Assembly: GCF_000003195.3 (NCBI RefSeq)
Contig: NC_012875.2
Coordinates: forward strand, 19,551,656-19,615,655
From: Sorghum bicolor
Lineage: Eukaryota > Streptophyta > Magnoliopsida > Poales > Poaceae
Length of the DNA stretch: 64,000 nt
Direction: 5' to 3'
Shown: one piece after another, positions 46,964 to 60,317 of the stretch
Layout: each line of letters starts with the position of its first letter
Numbering within the stretch: the stretch's first letter is position 1
Position numbers and translations under genes: made by a program
Notes under the pieces: model-generated
The model's input: only the letters and a program-made list of their open reading frames with translations
Told to the model about the DNA's origin: nothing
The model's database searches: none

Positions 46964-49900
46964 TGTAGCGCCCGGTTTTAAGAACAAAACCAGATTCACA
47001 CCATATGTGAGCCTAGGATGTCAAATCTCACATATAGCCACAAATAGGGGTAATATCAATAGACAATGCTTATATATAACGAACTTAGTATAAAAGATAT
47101 AACCTTAGATAGCAAACAGCGGAAAGACACTCTGTTCTTCAGGCGAAAGCTCCAAATCCACAGGGACAACTGACTGGTTGAGCACAAGCCTAAACTCTTC
47201 TCCAAACTTGCAATCTGGTACCGATCCGGGATTTTTATCCAAATAAAATGTAAAGGCAAGCGTAAGTACATCTCGTACTCAGCAAGAATAACATAGGGTT
47301 CATGAGGCTCAAAGGCTAGACATTGGTTGAACTGCACGTAGCTTTTAGTTGTCACAATTTTAGCATAAGAGTAGCATCAAGTTGTCAAGTCCCATAGCGA
47401 ACTCATGATCAAGTAAAGTGAATAAAGAATAGCATAAACAACATATTATCAATAACACCATTAATGATTTGCCATTAGTGATCATTTATTCTGTATTGGT
47501 CGAAGGCCGCTCATGAACGTGAGCACGGCTGATATATCAGTTTTACACTCTACAGAGGTTGTACACTTTCACTGTGAGTCGTGATTTACCCTTTCGCCCG
47601 AGGTCGCGAGTCTCTTAACCCCCTTCCTAGGGAGGTCGGCAGGGTTCACTATGAAGCCTTTCAAAGGTTCGTCTAACAAGTTAGGGCCGCTTGGTTTCAT
47701 TAGTCGGTCCATGTGATTCACCCGCAGGAATCCACGGTTTGCTATTCCCCATTTGCGCCACACGGGTAACCTCTAACAAGCTAGAAAAGGTCCTCATACT
47801 GAGCTAAAGCCAGAGCCATGTAGCGCTCACAGTTGTACTGTACGTCTCGGATGGTCAGATACAGGTAAGTCCTTACGGAGAGAAACTAGAGCACCATAAG
47901 ATAGCCCAATGCTCCAGCCCTCTTTTCCAAAGTTGCTAAAATGTCATCTTTTAATGTTTATTGCATATTCCGTTAATCAAATTACAAGATCATGGTTTAG
48001 TGGAGCACTAGCATAAGCTACCCAATGCAAAACCATAGGTGACAATGTATAAGATCAATACTAGGAAATCCTTAGTAAAGAGACACATGCAATATGAATT
48101 GTGTGATTAAAGTTATTAGGAAACAAGGATGATCCCATGCTATACATTCCTTAAAACTTAGATCACCACGTAACTGCTTCCAAACCTTCCACAAACTGCT
48201 TCTTGATCACCACGTAAAAGCTCACTGACTAAACTCAGTCATCACATCAACAGCAATCATCCAGAGGCAAACATACAAAGCAAACAAACCTATAATTAGA
48301 ACAATACACCAATAGTAGAAAATAAAGATGAAAAGTTTGCAAAACAAATCTACATCGCACTACGATCACACAGACGTAAAGATCACAAAAATCAGAGCTA
48401 TAACGAAGAAGTTATGATTTAAATAAGATTTCCTTTAATAAAATAATAGATTAAATCTAAGTTCAGATTTAAAAAGTTAGAAGCATGTATAACAGAGCTA
48501 CTAATCTATAGATTACGCAAAAACGAATCTAACGAAATTTGAACGGATAAAAACGGAGTTAAAACGAAGAATATATGAATTTTCTAAGGTTTTCTTTAGA
48601 AAAACAATTAATTAATTTGGGTCACGGAATTAAAAAGTTTCAAACTGAGAAAATAGTGTTACTAACATGTAGATCTTTTGAATACAAAACCAACGCAATT
48701 TGAACGAGTCAAAACGGAATTAAGATGAATATTTTATGAATAAAACAAATCCAGTGGTAATTTGTTGAAAACGTATTTTTGAATAAAACCAGCACGGAGT
48801 ACATTTTTAAACTGTGAAAGCGTAATTTCCAGATGCGTTTTGGATGGCGGGTTAGATCTTTAAAAAGTAGGGGGGCTATTTTACAAAACGTGCAGGCGAA
48901 ACGGTATCTTCCATCTGGAACCGTTGGATCGGGGATGGACGGCTGGAATTAGATTATAGAGGGGAGGGGGAGGTTGGCCGGCAGGAGCTGGGGAAAGTCG
49001 CGGCGGCGCCATGGCTGAGATGACCGGAGTGGTTCAAACTGGCGACACAGAGCAGTAGAGCGCAAACTAAAAGCACGGGGTCGCTCAGGAGGTCAGTGCG
49101 CACTCACCTGAGGCAAAAATCGGGGCGGAGCGATGCCGGCTAGCGCTCCCGACGGCGAGAGGCGGACGGCGGCCCTGCAGGAAATCCGGCGAGGGTTAGC
49201 TACGTGTAGAAAGCACGAAAACGCGAAACGAGAGCTTTGGCGACTTCGCAAGAGAGAAACGAGGCTCGGCCCGGAGCTCACGGGGGCAAAAACACGACGC
49301 AATGGAGAATTGAGCTCGGCGTGGATCTTGGCGGCGCTGTGGCTTGGCTAGGGCTGGGAATCGCGCTAAGATTGGGGGTAGGGTGTTGCGGCGGAGCGGA
49401 GGCCGCTATTTAAAGCCTCCTTGGCGTGCGAGGCAAGCCAGCCGCGGGGATCGCGCGTGGCCGGTGCGAAATCTCCACCGAGTCCAGCTCGGTTACAAGG
49501 TGGGAGATGGATCCGACAGGTGGGCCCCACCTGGCAGTGACACGGGGCGTGGGCCAGCTCTGTCAGCGACCGCAGCGGAGAGTAGGGCGAGCGGCTCGCT
49601 GGGCTGCTCAGCGTGGGCCGGGAGCTGGGCCGCGTAGAGAAGAAAGATGGAAGGGGGGAAAAAGAAAGCAGGCCGCGGGGGGGGGGGGGGGACTCGGCCG
49701 AGCCCAAGAGCAGCGAGGGAGAGAGTAAAACCTTTTCCTTTTAATTTCCTGTTTCTCTTTTCTTTTAAAACAAACCTATTTCAAAACATTTTCAAAACCA
49801 AATTTAAATCCCTTTTCAACTTTTAGCCAAAACCACTCATCACAATAAATCAAATGCAGAGGCATGCATGCTCAAACAAGTTGTTAACTCCTATGGTATA

Positions 49901-50002
49901 TTTTAATAAAAATATTATTTTTACTATGTTTTATGAGCACAAAAATACATAATTAAAACCATTTCACCTATTTTGGAAAATAGCAAATTTTGGGGTGTTA
50001 CA
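46964..50002 (-). mobile_element. Solo LTR, gypsy-like family
   Basis: 3,039 bp with plus-strand ends TGTAGCGCCC...GGGGTGTTACA, i.e. TGTAACACCCC...GGGCGCTACA on the minus strand, both TG...CA. Perfect 5-bp target duplication and no internal region or second LTR, as left by recombination between two LTRs. The minus orientation is inferred from the TGTAACACCCC end and from a core shared in the same direction with the 28-39 kb element. The GC-rich part at about 48880-49730 has open frames with no recognised domain and a run of 15 G at 49677-49691. No gene is called. Confidence 0.9.
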
Positions 50003-51802
50003 GGTGCATTATTCGCAAACCATGCACATCTCTTGCACAGAAACTAACACTGTTTCTAAACAGACCAAAGAGAGATTCCATATGACACACGTCATCAAGG
50101 AGTTCCATCGGGTGCATCCAAATTGATTTCCAAGCATATGGTATGTTCCATGCAAACCGTGCACCTATCTTGCATCAAGATTATCACTATCTCCAAATAA
50201 ACTGAACCGAGCTTCCACTTGAGCCTCTTCATTTAGGAGTACAAACAGGTGCGTCAAAAATGGTTTCTTAGACTATGGTGCTTTAGGCACAAACTATGCA
50301 CCTATCTTGCACTGAAACTAACATTGTCTCCAAACAGACCGAAGCGAGATTCCATATGACACACGTCATCTAGGAGTTCCATTGGGTGCGTCCAAATTGA
50401 TTTCTTAACATATGGTACGTTCCATGCAAACTGTGCAACTATCTTGCATCAAGGTTAGCACTATATCTGAACAGACCAAATCGAGCCTCCACTTGAGCCT
50501 CTTCAACTACGAGTACCATCAGATGCGTCTAAAATGGTTTCTTAGCCTATGGTGCATTAGGCGTAAACTGTGCACATATCTTCTGCCAAAACTAACACTA
50601 TCTCTAAACGAATCGAAGCAAGATTCCATATGACACACATGATCAAGGACTTATATCAGGTGCGTCCTAATTGAATTCTGACAATATCGTATGTTCCATG
50701 CAAACCGTGCATCTATCTTGCATCGAGATTAGCACTATCTCCAAACAGACCAAACTGATCTTTCAATTGAGCCCCTTGACCTAGGAGTACCATCAGGTGC
50801 GTCCAAAACGGTTTCTTATCCTATGGTGCATTAGGTGCAAACCGTGCACCTATCTTGCACCGAAACTAACACTGTCTCTAAATGGACCGAAGTGAGATTC
50901 CATATGACACATGTCATCTAGGAGTTCCATCTGGTGCATCCAAATTGATATCTGAGCATATGGTATGTTCCATGCAAATTGTGCACCTATCTTGCATCAA
51001 GATTAGCACTATTTCTAAATAGACCGAACCGAGCCTCCACTTGAGCCTCTTCACCTAGGAGTACCAATAGGTGCTTCCAAAATGGTTTCTTAGGCTTTGG
51101 TGCATTAGGCGCAAACCGTGCACATATCTTGCACCGAAACTAATACTGTCTGTAAGCACACCGAAGCGAGATTTCATATGACACACGTCGTGAAGGAGTT
51201 CTATCGGGTGCGTCCAAATTAATTTCTAAGCATATGGTACGTTACATGTAGACCGTGCATCTATCTTGCATCAAGATTAGCACTATCTCCAAACAGATCA
51301 AACCGAGCTTCCACTTGACCCTCTTCACTAAAGTACCAAAAGGTACTTCCAAAATGGTTTCGTAGACTATGGTGCATTAGGCGCAAACCATGTACATATC
51401 TTGCACCGAAACTAACACTGTTTCTAAACAGACCAAAGAGAGATTCCATATGACACACGTCATCAATGAGTTCCATAGGGTGCATCCAAATTGATTTCCA
51501 AGCATATGGTATGTTCCACGCAAACCGTGCACCTATCTTGCATCAAGATTAGCACTATCTCCAAACAGACCGAACCGAGCTTTCACTTGAGCCTCTTCAT
51601 CTAGAAGTACAAACAGGTGCGTCAAAAATGGTTTCTTAGACTATGGTGCATTAGGCACAAACTATGCACCAATCTTGCGCCGAAACTAACATTGTCTCCA
51701 AACAGACCGTAGCGAGATTCCATATGACACACATCATCTAGGAGTTCCATTAGCTGCGTCCAAATTGCTTTCTTAACATATGGTACGTTCCATGCAAACT
51801 GT

Positions 51803-52759
51803 GCAACTATCTTGCATCAAGATTAGCACTATATCTGAACAGACCAAATCGAGCCTCCACTTGAGCCTCTTCAACTACGAGTACCATCGGATGCGTCTAA
51901 AATGATTTCTTAGCCTATGGTGCATTAGGCGTCAACCATGCACATATCTTCTACCAAAACTAACACTATCTCTAAACAAACCGAAACAATATTCCATATG
52001 ACACACATCATCAAGGAGTTATATCAGGTGTGTCCTACTTAATTTCTGACCAAATCATATGTTCCATGCAAACCGTGCATCTATTTTGCATCGAGATTAG
52101 CACTATCTCCAAACAGACCAAACTGATCTTTCACTTGAGCACCTTGACCTAGGAGTACCATCGGGTGCGTCCAAAATGGTTTCTTAGACTATGGTGCATT
52201 AGGTGCAAACCGTGCACCTGTCTTGCACCGAAAATAACACTGTCTCTAAACGGACCGAAGTGAGATTCCATATGACACATGTCATCTAGGAGTTTTATCC
52301 GGTGCATCCAAATTGATTTCTAAGCATATGGTATGTTCCATGCAAATCGTGCACCTATCTTGCATCAAGATTAGCACTATCTCTAAATAGACCGAACCGA
52401 GCCTCCACTTGAGCCTCTTCACCTAGGAGTACCAATAGGTGCTTCCAAAATGGTTTCTTGGACTTTGGTGCATTAGGCGCAAACCGTGCACATATCTTAC
52501 ACCGAAACTAATACTGTCTCTAAGCACACCAAAGCGAGATTCCATACGACACACGTCATGAAGGAGTTCTATCGGGTGTGTCCAAATTAATTTTTAAGCC
52601 TATGGTACGTTCCATGTAGACCGTGCATCTATCTTGCATTAATATTAGCACTATCTCCAAACAGATCAAACCGAGCTTCCACTTGACCCTCTTCACCGAA
52701 GTACCAAAAGGTACTTCCAAAATGGTTTCTTAGACTATGGTGCATTAGGCGCAAACCAT
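51803..52759 (+). repeat. 7-monomer HOR variant, copy 1
   Basis: 957 bp. The unit ends in a hybrid monomer whose left part is B type (GGTGCATTAGGCGCAAACCA) and right part A type (TGCAACTATCTTGCATC), joined at TGCA. Three monomers fewer than the standard unit. Confidence 0.88.
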
Positions 52760-54126
52760 GCAACTATCTTGCATCAAGATTAGCACTATATCTGAACAGA
52801 CCAAATCAAGCCTCCACTTGAGCCTCTTCAGCTACGAGTACCATCGGATGCGTCTAAAATGGTTTCTTAGCCTATGGTGCATTAGGCACAAACCGTGCAC
52901 ATATCTTCTACCAAAACTAACACTATCTCTAAACGAACCGAAGCAAGATTCCATATGACACACATGATCAAGGACTTATATCAGGTGCGTCCTAATTGAA
53001 TTCTGACAATATCGTATGTTCCATGCAAACCATGCATCTATCTTGCATCGAGATTAGCACTATCTCCAAACAGACCAAACTGATCTTTCAATTGAGCCCC
53101 TTGACCTAGGAGTACCATCGGGTGCGTCCAAAACGGTTTCTTATCCTATGGTGCATTAGGTGCAAACCGTGCACCTATCTTGCACCAAAACTAACACTGT
53201 CTCTAAATGGACCGAAGTGAGATTCCATATGACACATGTCATCTAGGAGTTCCATCTGGTGCATCCAAATTGATATCTGAGCATATGGTATGTTCCATGC
53301 AAATTGTGCACCTATCTTGCATCAAGATTAGCACTATTTCTAAATAGAGCGAACCAAGCCTCCACTTGAGCCTCTTCACCTAGGAGTACCAATAGGTGCT
53401 TCCAAAATTGTTTCTTAGACTTTGGTGCATTAGGCGCAAACCGTGCACATATCTTGCAGCAAAACTAATACTGTCTCTAGGCACACCAAAGCGAGATTCC
53501 GTATGACACACGTCATGAAGGAGTTCTATCGGGTGTGTCCAAATTAATTTCTAAGCATATGGTACATTCCATGCAGACCGTGCATCTATCTTGCATCAAG
53601 ATTAGCACTATCTGCAAATAGATCAAACCGAGCTTCCACTTGACCCTCATCACCGAAGTGCCAAAAGGTACTTCCAAAATGGTTCTTAGACTATGGTGCA
53701 TTAGGCGCAAACCATGCATCTATCATGCACCGAAACTAACACTGTTTCTATACAGACCAAAGATAGATTCCATATGACACACGTCATCAAGGAGTAACAT
53801 CGGGTGCATCCAAATGGATTTCCAAGCATATGGTATGTTCCATGCAAACCGTGCACCTATCTTGTATCAAGATTAGCACTATCTCCAAACAGACCGAACC
53901 GAGCTTCCACTCGAGCCTCTTCATCTAGGAGTACAAAGAGGTGCGTCAAAAATGGCTTCTTAGACTATGGTGCATTAGACACAAACTATGCACCTATCTT
54001 GCACCGAAACTAACATTGTCTCCAAACAGACCGAAGCAAGATTCCATATGACACACGTCATCTAGGAGTTCCATTAGGTGCGTCCAAATTGATTTCTTAA
54101 CATATGGTACGTTCCATGCAAACTGT

Positions 54127-55492
54127 GCAACTATCTTGCATCAAGATTAGCACTATATCTGAACAAACCAAATCGAGCCTCTACTTGAGCCTCTTCAACT
54201 ACGAGTACCATCGGATGCGTCTAAAATGGTTTCTTAGCCTATGGTGCATTAGGCGTAAACCGTGCACATATCTTCTACCAAAACTAACACTATATCTTAA
54301 CGAACCGAAGCAAGATTCCATATGACACACATCATCAAGGAGTTATATCAGGTCGTCCTAATTGATTACTGACCAAATCATATGTTTCATGCAAACCGTG
54401 CATCTATCTTGCATCGAGATTAGCACTATCCCCAGACATACCAAACTGATCTTTCACTTGAGCCCCTTGACCTAGGAGTACCATCAGGTGCATCCAAAAT
54501 GGTTTCTTATCCTATGGTGCATTAGGTGCAAACCGTACACCTATCTTGCACTGAAACTAACACTGTGTCTAAATGGACCGAAGTGAGATTCCATATGACA
54601 CATGTCATCTAGGAGTTCCATCTGGTGCATCCCAATTGATATCTGAGCATATGGTATGTTCCATGCAAATCGTGCACCTATCTTGCATCAAGATTAGCAC
54701 TATATCTAAATAGAGCGAACCGAGCCAACACTTGAGCCTTTTCACCTAGGAGTACCAATAGGTGCTTCCAAAATTGTTTCTTAAACTTTGGTGCATTAGG
54801 CGCAAACCGTGCACATATCTTGCACCGAAACTAATACTGTCTCTAAGCACACCAAAGCAAGATTCCATATGACACACGTCATGAAGGAGTTCTATCAGGT
54901 ATGTCCAAATTAATTTCTAAGCATATAGTACGTTCTATGTAGACCGTGCATCTATCTTGCATCAAGATTAGCACTATCTCCAAACAGATCAAACCGAGCT
55001 TCCCCTTGACCCTGTTCACCGAAGTACCAAAAGGTACTTCCAAAATGGTTTCTTAGACTACGGTGCATTAGGCACAAACCATGCACACATCTTGCACCGA
55101 AACTAACACTGTTTCTAAACAGACCTAAGAGAGATTCCATATGACGCACGTCATCAACGAGTTCCATCGGGTGCATCCAAATTGATTTCCAAGCATATGG
55201 TTTGTTCCATGCAAACCGTGCACCTATCTTGCATCAAGATTAGCACTATCTCCAAACAGACCAAACCAAGCTTCCACTTGAGCCTCTTCATCTAGGAGTA
55301 CAAACAGGTGCGTCAAAAATGGTTTCTTAGACTATAGTGCATTAGGCACAAACTATGCACCAATCTTGCGCCGAAACTAACATTGTCTCCAAACAGACGA
55401 AGCGAGATTCCATATGACACACGTCATCTAGGAGTTCCATTTGGTACGTCCAAATTGATTTCGTAACATATGGTTCGTTCCATGCAAACTGT
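54127..55492 (+). repeat. Standard 10-monomer HOR unit (example)
   Basis: 1,366 bp, five A/B dimers. Chosen as a reference because it has no large indel and is flanked by units of 1367 and 1368 bp. Confidence 0.85.
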
Positions 55493-56860
55493 GCAACTAT
55501 CTTGTATCAAGATTAGCACTATATCTAAACAGACCAAATCGAGCTTCCACTTGAGCCTCTTCAACTACGAGTATCATCGGATGCATCTAAAATGGTTTCT
55601 TAGCCTATGGTGCATTAGGCGTAAACCGTGCACATATCTTCTACCAAAACTAACACTATCTCTAAACGAACCGAAGCAAGATTCCATATGACACACATCA
55701 TCAAGGAGTTATATCAGGTGCGTCATAATTGATTTCTGACCAAATTGTATGTTCTATGCAAATCGTGCATCTATCTTGCATCGAGATTAGCACTATCTCC
55801 AAACTGACCATACTGATCTTTCACTTGAGCCCCTTGACCTAAGAGTACCATCGGGTGCGTCCAAAATGGTTTCTTATCCAATGGTGCATTAGGTGCAAAC
55901 CGTGCACCTATGTTGTACCGAAACTAACACTGTCTCTAAATGGACCGAAGTGACATTCCATATGACACATGGCATCTAGGAGTTCCATCTGGTGCATCCA
56001 AAATGATATCTGAGCATATGGTATGTTCCATGCAAATCGTGCACCTATCTTGCATCAAGATTAGCACTATCTCTAAATAGACCGAACCGAGCCTCCACTT
56101 GAGCCTCTTCACCTAGGAGTACCAATAGGTGCTTCCAAAATAGTTTCTTAGACATTGGTGCATTAGGCGCAAACCATGCACATATCTTGCACCGAAACTA
56201 ATACTGTCTCTAAGCACACCAAAGCGAGATTCCATATGACACACGTCATGAAGGAGTTCTATCGCATGTGTCCAAATTAATTTCTAAGCATATGGTACGT
56301 TCCATGTAGACCGTGCATCTATCTTGCATCAAGATTAGCATTATCTCCAAACAGATCAAACCGAGCTTCCACTTGACCCTCTTCGCCGAAGTACCAAAAG
56401 GTACTTCCAAAATGGTTTCTTAGACTATGCTGCATTAGGCACAAACCATGCACATATATTGCACCGAAACTAACACTGTTTCTAAACAGACCAAAGAGAG
56501 ATTCCATATGACGCACGTCATCAACGAGCTCCATCGGGTGCATCCAAATTGATTTCCATGCATATGGTATGTTCCATGCAAACCGTGCACCTATCTTGCA
56601 ACAAGATTAGCACTATCTCCAAACAGACCGAACCGAGCTGCCACTTGAGCCTCTTCATCTAGGAGTACAAACAGGTGCGTCAAAAATGGTTTCTTGGACT
56701 ATGGTGCATTAGGCACAAACTATGCACTAATCTTGCGCCGAAACTAACATTGTCTCCAAACAGACCGAAGCGAGATTCCATATGACACACGTCATCTAGG
56801 AGTTCCATTAGGTGCGTCCAAATTGATTTCTTAACATATGGCATGTTCCATGCAAACTGT

Positions 56861-57817
56861 GCAACTATCTTGCATCAAGATTAGCACTATATCTGAACAG
56901 ACCAAATTGAGCCTCCACTTGAGCCTCTTCAACTACGAGTACCATCGGATGCGTCTAAAATGGTTTCTTAGCCTATGGTGCATTAGACGTAAACCGTGCA
57001 CATATCTTCTACCAAAACTAACACTATCTCTAAACGAACCGAAGCAAGATTCCATATGACATACATCATCAAGGAGTTATATCAGGTGCGTCCTCATTGA
57101 TTTCTGACCATATCGTATGTTCCATGCAAACCGTGCATATATCTTGCATCAAGATTAGCTCTATCTCCAAACAGACCAAACTGAGCTTTCACTTGAGCCC
57201 CTTGACCTAGGAGTACCATCGGGTGCGTCCAAAATGGTTTCATATCCTATGGTGCATTAGGTGCAAACCGTGCACCTATATTGCACCGAAACTAACAATG
57301 TCTCTAAATGGACCGAAGTGAGATTCCATATGACACATGTCATCTAGGAGTTCCATCTGGTGCATCCAAATTGATTTCTGAGCATATGGTATGTTCCATG
57401 CAAATCGTGCACCTATATTGCATCAAGATTACCACTATCTCTAAACAGACCGAACCGAGCCTCCACTTGAGCCTCTTCACCTAGGATTACCAATAGGTGC
57501 TTCCAAAATGGTTTCTTAGACTTTGGTGCACTAGGCGCAAACCGTGCACATATCTTGCACAAAAACTAAAACTATCTCTAAGCACACCAAAGCAAGATTC
57601 GATATGACACACGTCATGAAGGAGTTCTATCGGGTGTGTCCAAATTAATTTCTAAGCATATGGTACGTTCCATGCAGACCGTGCATCTATCTTGCATCAA
57701 GATTAGCACTATCTCCAAACAGATCAAACCGAGCTTCCACATGACCCTCTTCACCGAAGTACCAAAAGGTACTTCCAAAATGGTTTCTTAGACTATGGTG
57801 CATTAGGCACAAACCAT
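56861..57817 (+). repeat. 7-monomer HOR variant, copy 2
   Basis: 957 bp, same length and the same B/A hybrid junction as the copy at 51803, which lies 5,058 bp upstream. Confidence 0.88.
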
Positions 57818-60301
57818 GCAACTATCCTGCATCAAGATTAGCACTATATCTGAACAGACCAAATCGAGCCTCCATTTGAGCCTCTTCAACTACGAGTACC
57901 ATCGGATGCGTGTAAAATGGTTTCATAGCCTATGGTGCATTAGGTGTAAACCGTGCACATATCTTCTACCAAAACTAACACAATCTCAAAACGAACCGAA
58001 GCAAGATTCCATATGACACACATCATCAAGGAGTTATATTAGCTGCGTCCTAATTGATTTCTGACCATACCGTATGTTCCATGCAAACCATGTATCTATC
58101 TTGCATCAAGATTAGCACTATCTCCAAACAGACCAAACTAAGCTTTCACTTGAGCCCCTTGACCTAGGAGTACCATCGGGTGCGTCCAAAATGGTTTCTT
58201 ATCCTATGGTGCATTAGGTGCAAACCGTGCACCTATCTTGCACCGAAACTAACACTATCTCTAAACGGACCGAAGTGAGATTCCATATGACACATGTCAT
58301 CTAGGAGTTCCATCTGGTGCATCCAAATAGATTTCTGAGCATATGGTATGTTCCATGCAAATCGTGCACCTAGCTTGCATCAAGATTAGCACTATCTCTA
58401 AACAGACCGAACCGAGCCTCCACTTGATCGTGTTCACCTAGGAGTACCAACAGGTGCTTCCAAAATGGTTTCTTAGACTTTGGTGCATTAGGCGCAAACC
58501 ATGCACATATCTTGCACCGAAACTAATACTGTCTCTAAGCACACCAAAGCGAGATTCCATATGACACACGTCATGAAGGAGTTCTATCGGGTGTGTCCAA
58601 ATTAATTTCTAAGCATATGGTACGTTCCATACAGACCTTGCATCTATCTTGCATCAGGATTAGCACTATCTCCAAACAGATCAAACTGAGCTTCCACTTG
58701 ACCCTCTTCACCGAAGTACCAACAGGTGCTTCCAAAATGGTTTCTTAGACTATGGTGCATTAGGCGCAAAACATACACATATCTTGCACCAAAACTAACC
58801 CTATTTCTAAATAGACCAAAGAGAGATTCCATATGACACACGTCATCAAGGAGTTCCATCGGGTGCATCCAAATTGATTTCCAAGCATATGGTATGTTCC
58901 ATGCAAACCGTGCACCTATCTTGCATCAAGATTAGCACTATCTCCAAACAGACCGAACCGAGCTTCCACTTAAGCCTCTTCATCTAGCAGTACAAACAGG
59001 TGTGTCAAAAATGGTTTCTTAGACTATGGTGCATTAGGCACAAACTATGCACCTATCTTGCACCAAAACTAACATTGTCTCCAAACAGACCGAAGCGAGA
59101 TTCCATATGGCACACGTCATCTAGGAGTTCCATTGGGTGCGTCCAAATTGATTTCTTAACATATGGTACGTTGCATGCAAACTGTGCAACTATCTTGCAT
59201 CAAAATTAGCACTATATCCGAACAGACCAAATCGAGCCTCCACTTGAGCCTCTTCAACTACGAGTACCATCGGGTCCGTCTAAAATGGTTCCTTAGCCAA
59301 TGGTGTATTAGGCATAAACCGTGCACATATCTTCTACCAAAACTAACACTATCTCTAAACGAACCGAAGCAAGATTCCATATGACTCAAATCATCAAGGG
59401 GTTATATTAGGTGCGTCCTAATTGATTTCTAAGCATATCGTATGTTCCATGCAAACCATGCATCTATCTTGCATCAAGATTAGCACTATCTCCATACAGA
59501 CCGAACCGAGCATCCACTTGAGCCCCTTCACCTAGGAGTACCAACAAGTGCATCCAAAATGGTTTCTTAGACTATGGTGCATTAGGTGCAAACTGTGCAC
59601 CTATCTTGCACCGAAACTAACAATGTCTCCAAATGGACCGAAGCGAGATTCCAAATGACACACGCCATCAAGGTGTTCTATCGGGTGCGTCCAAATTGAT
59701 TTCCAAGCATATGGTATGTTCCATGAAAATCGTGCACCTATCTTGCATCAAGAATAGCACTATCTCTAAACATACCGAACCGAGCCTCCACTTGAGCCTC
59801 TTCACCTAGGAGTAACAACAGGTGCTTCCAAAATGGTTTCTTAGACTTTGGTGCATTAGGCGCAAACCGTGCACATATCTTGCACCAAAACTAATACTAT
59901 CTCTAAGCACACCAAACTGAGATTCCATATGACACACGTCATCAAGGAGTTCTATTAGGTTTGTCCAAATTAATTTCTAAGCATATGGTACGTTCCATGC
60001 AGACCATGCATCTATCTTGCATCAAGATTAGCTCTATCTCTAAATAGACCAAATTGAGCTTTCACTTGAGCCTTTTACCTAGGAGTACCATCGGGTGCGT
60101 CTGAAATGGTTTCTTAGACTATAGTGCATTAGGCGCAAACTGTGCACCTTTCTTGCACTAAAACTTACAATGTCTACAAACGGACAGAAGCAAGATTACA
60201 TATGACACACGTCATCTAGGAGTTATATTGGGTGCGTCTAAATTGATTTCTAAGCATATGATATGTACCTTGCAAATCATGCACCTATCTTGCATCAAGA
60301 T

Positions 60302-60317
60302 AAGCATACGATATGCT
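60302..60317. other. Satellite orientation switch
   Basis: Plus-orientation satellite runs to GCATCAAGAT and is followed by AAGCATACGATATGCT; from here every monomer is the reverse complement. AGCATA-CGA-TATGCT (60303-60317) is a 6-bp inverted repeat exactly at the junction. Confidence 0.9.

Larger units (their letters stand above)
50003..60303 (+). repeat. Centromere-type satellite array, segment 4
   Basis: The most regular part. HOR marker at 50435, 51803, 52760, 54127, 55493, 56861, 57818 and 59186, giving units of 1368, 957, 1367, 1366, 1368, 957 and 1368 bp, i.e. 10, 7, 10, 10, 10, 7 and 10 monomers. Ends at the orientation switch. Confidence 0.93.

Noticed and set aside
49093..49728. 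GC-rich open frames in the solo LTR
   Set aside because: Same character as above, overlapping on both strands, inside a solo LTR.
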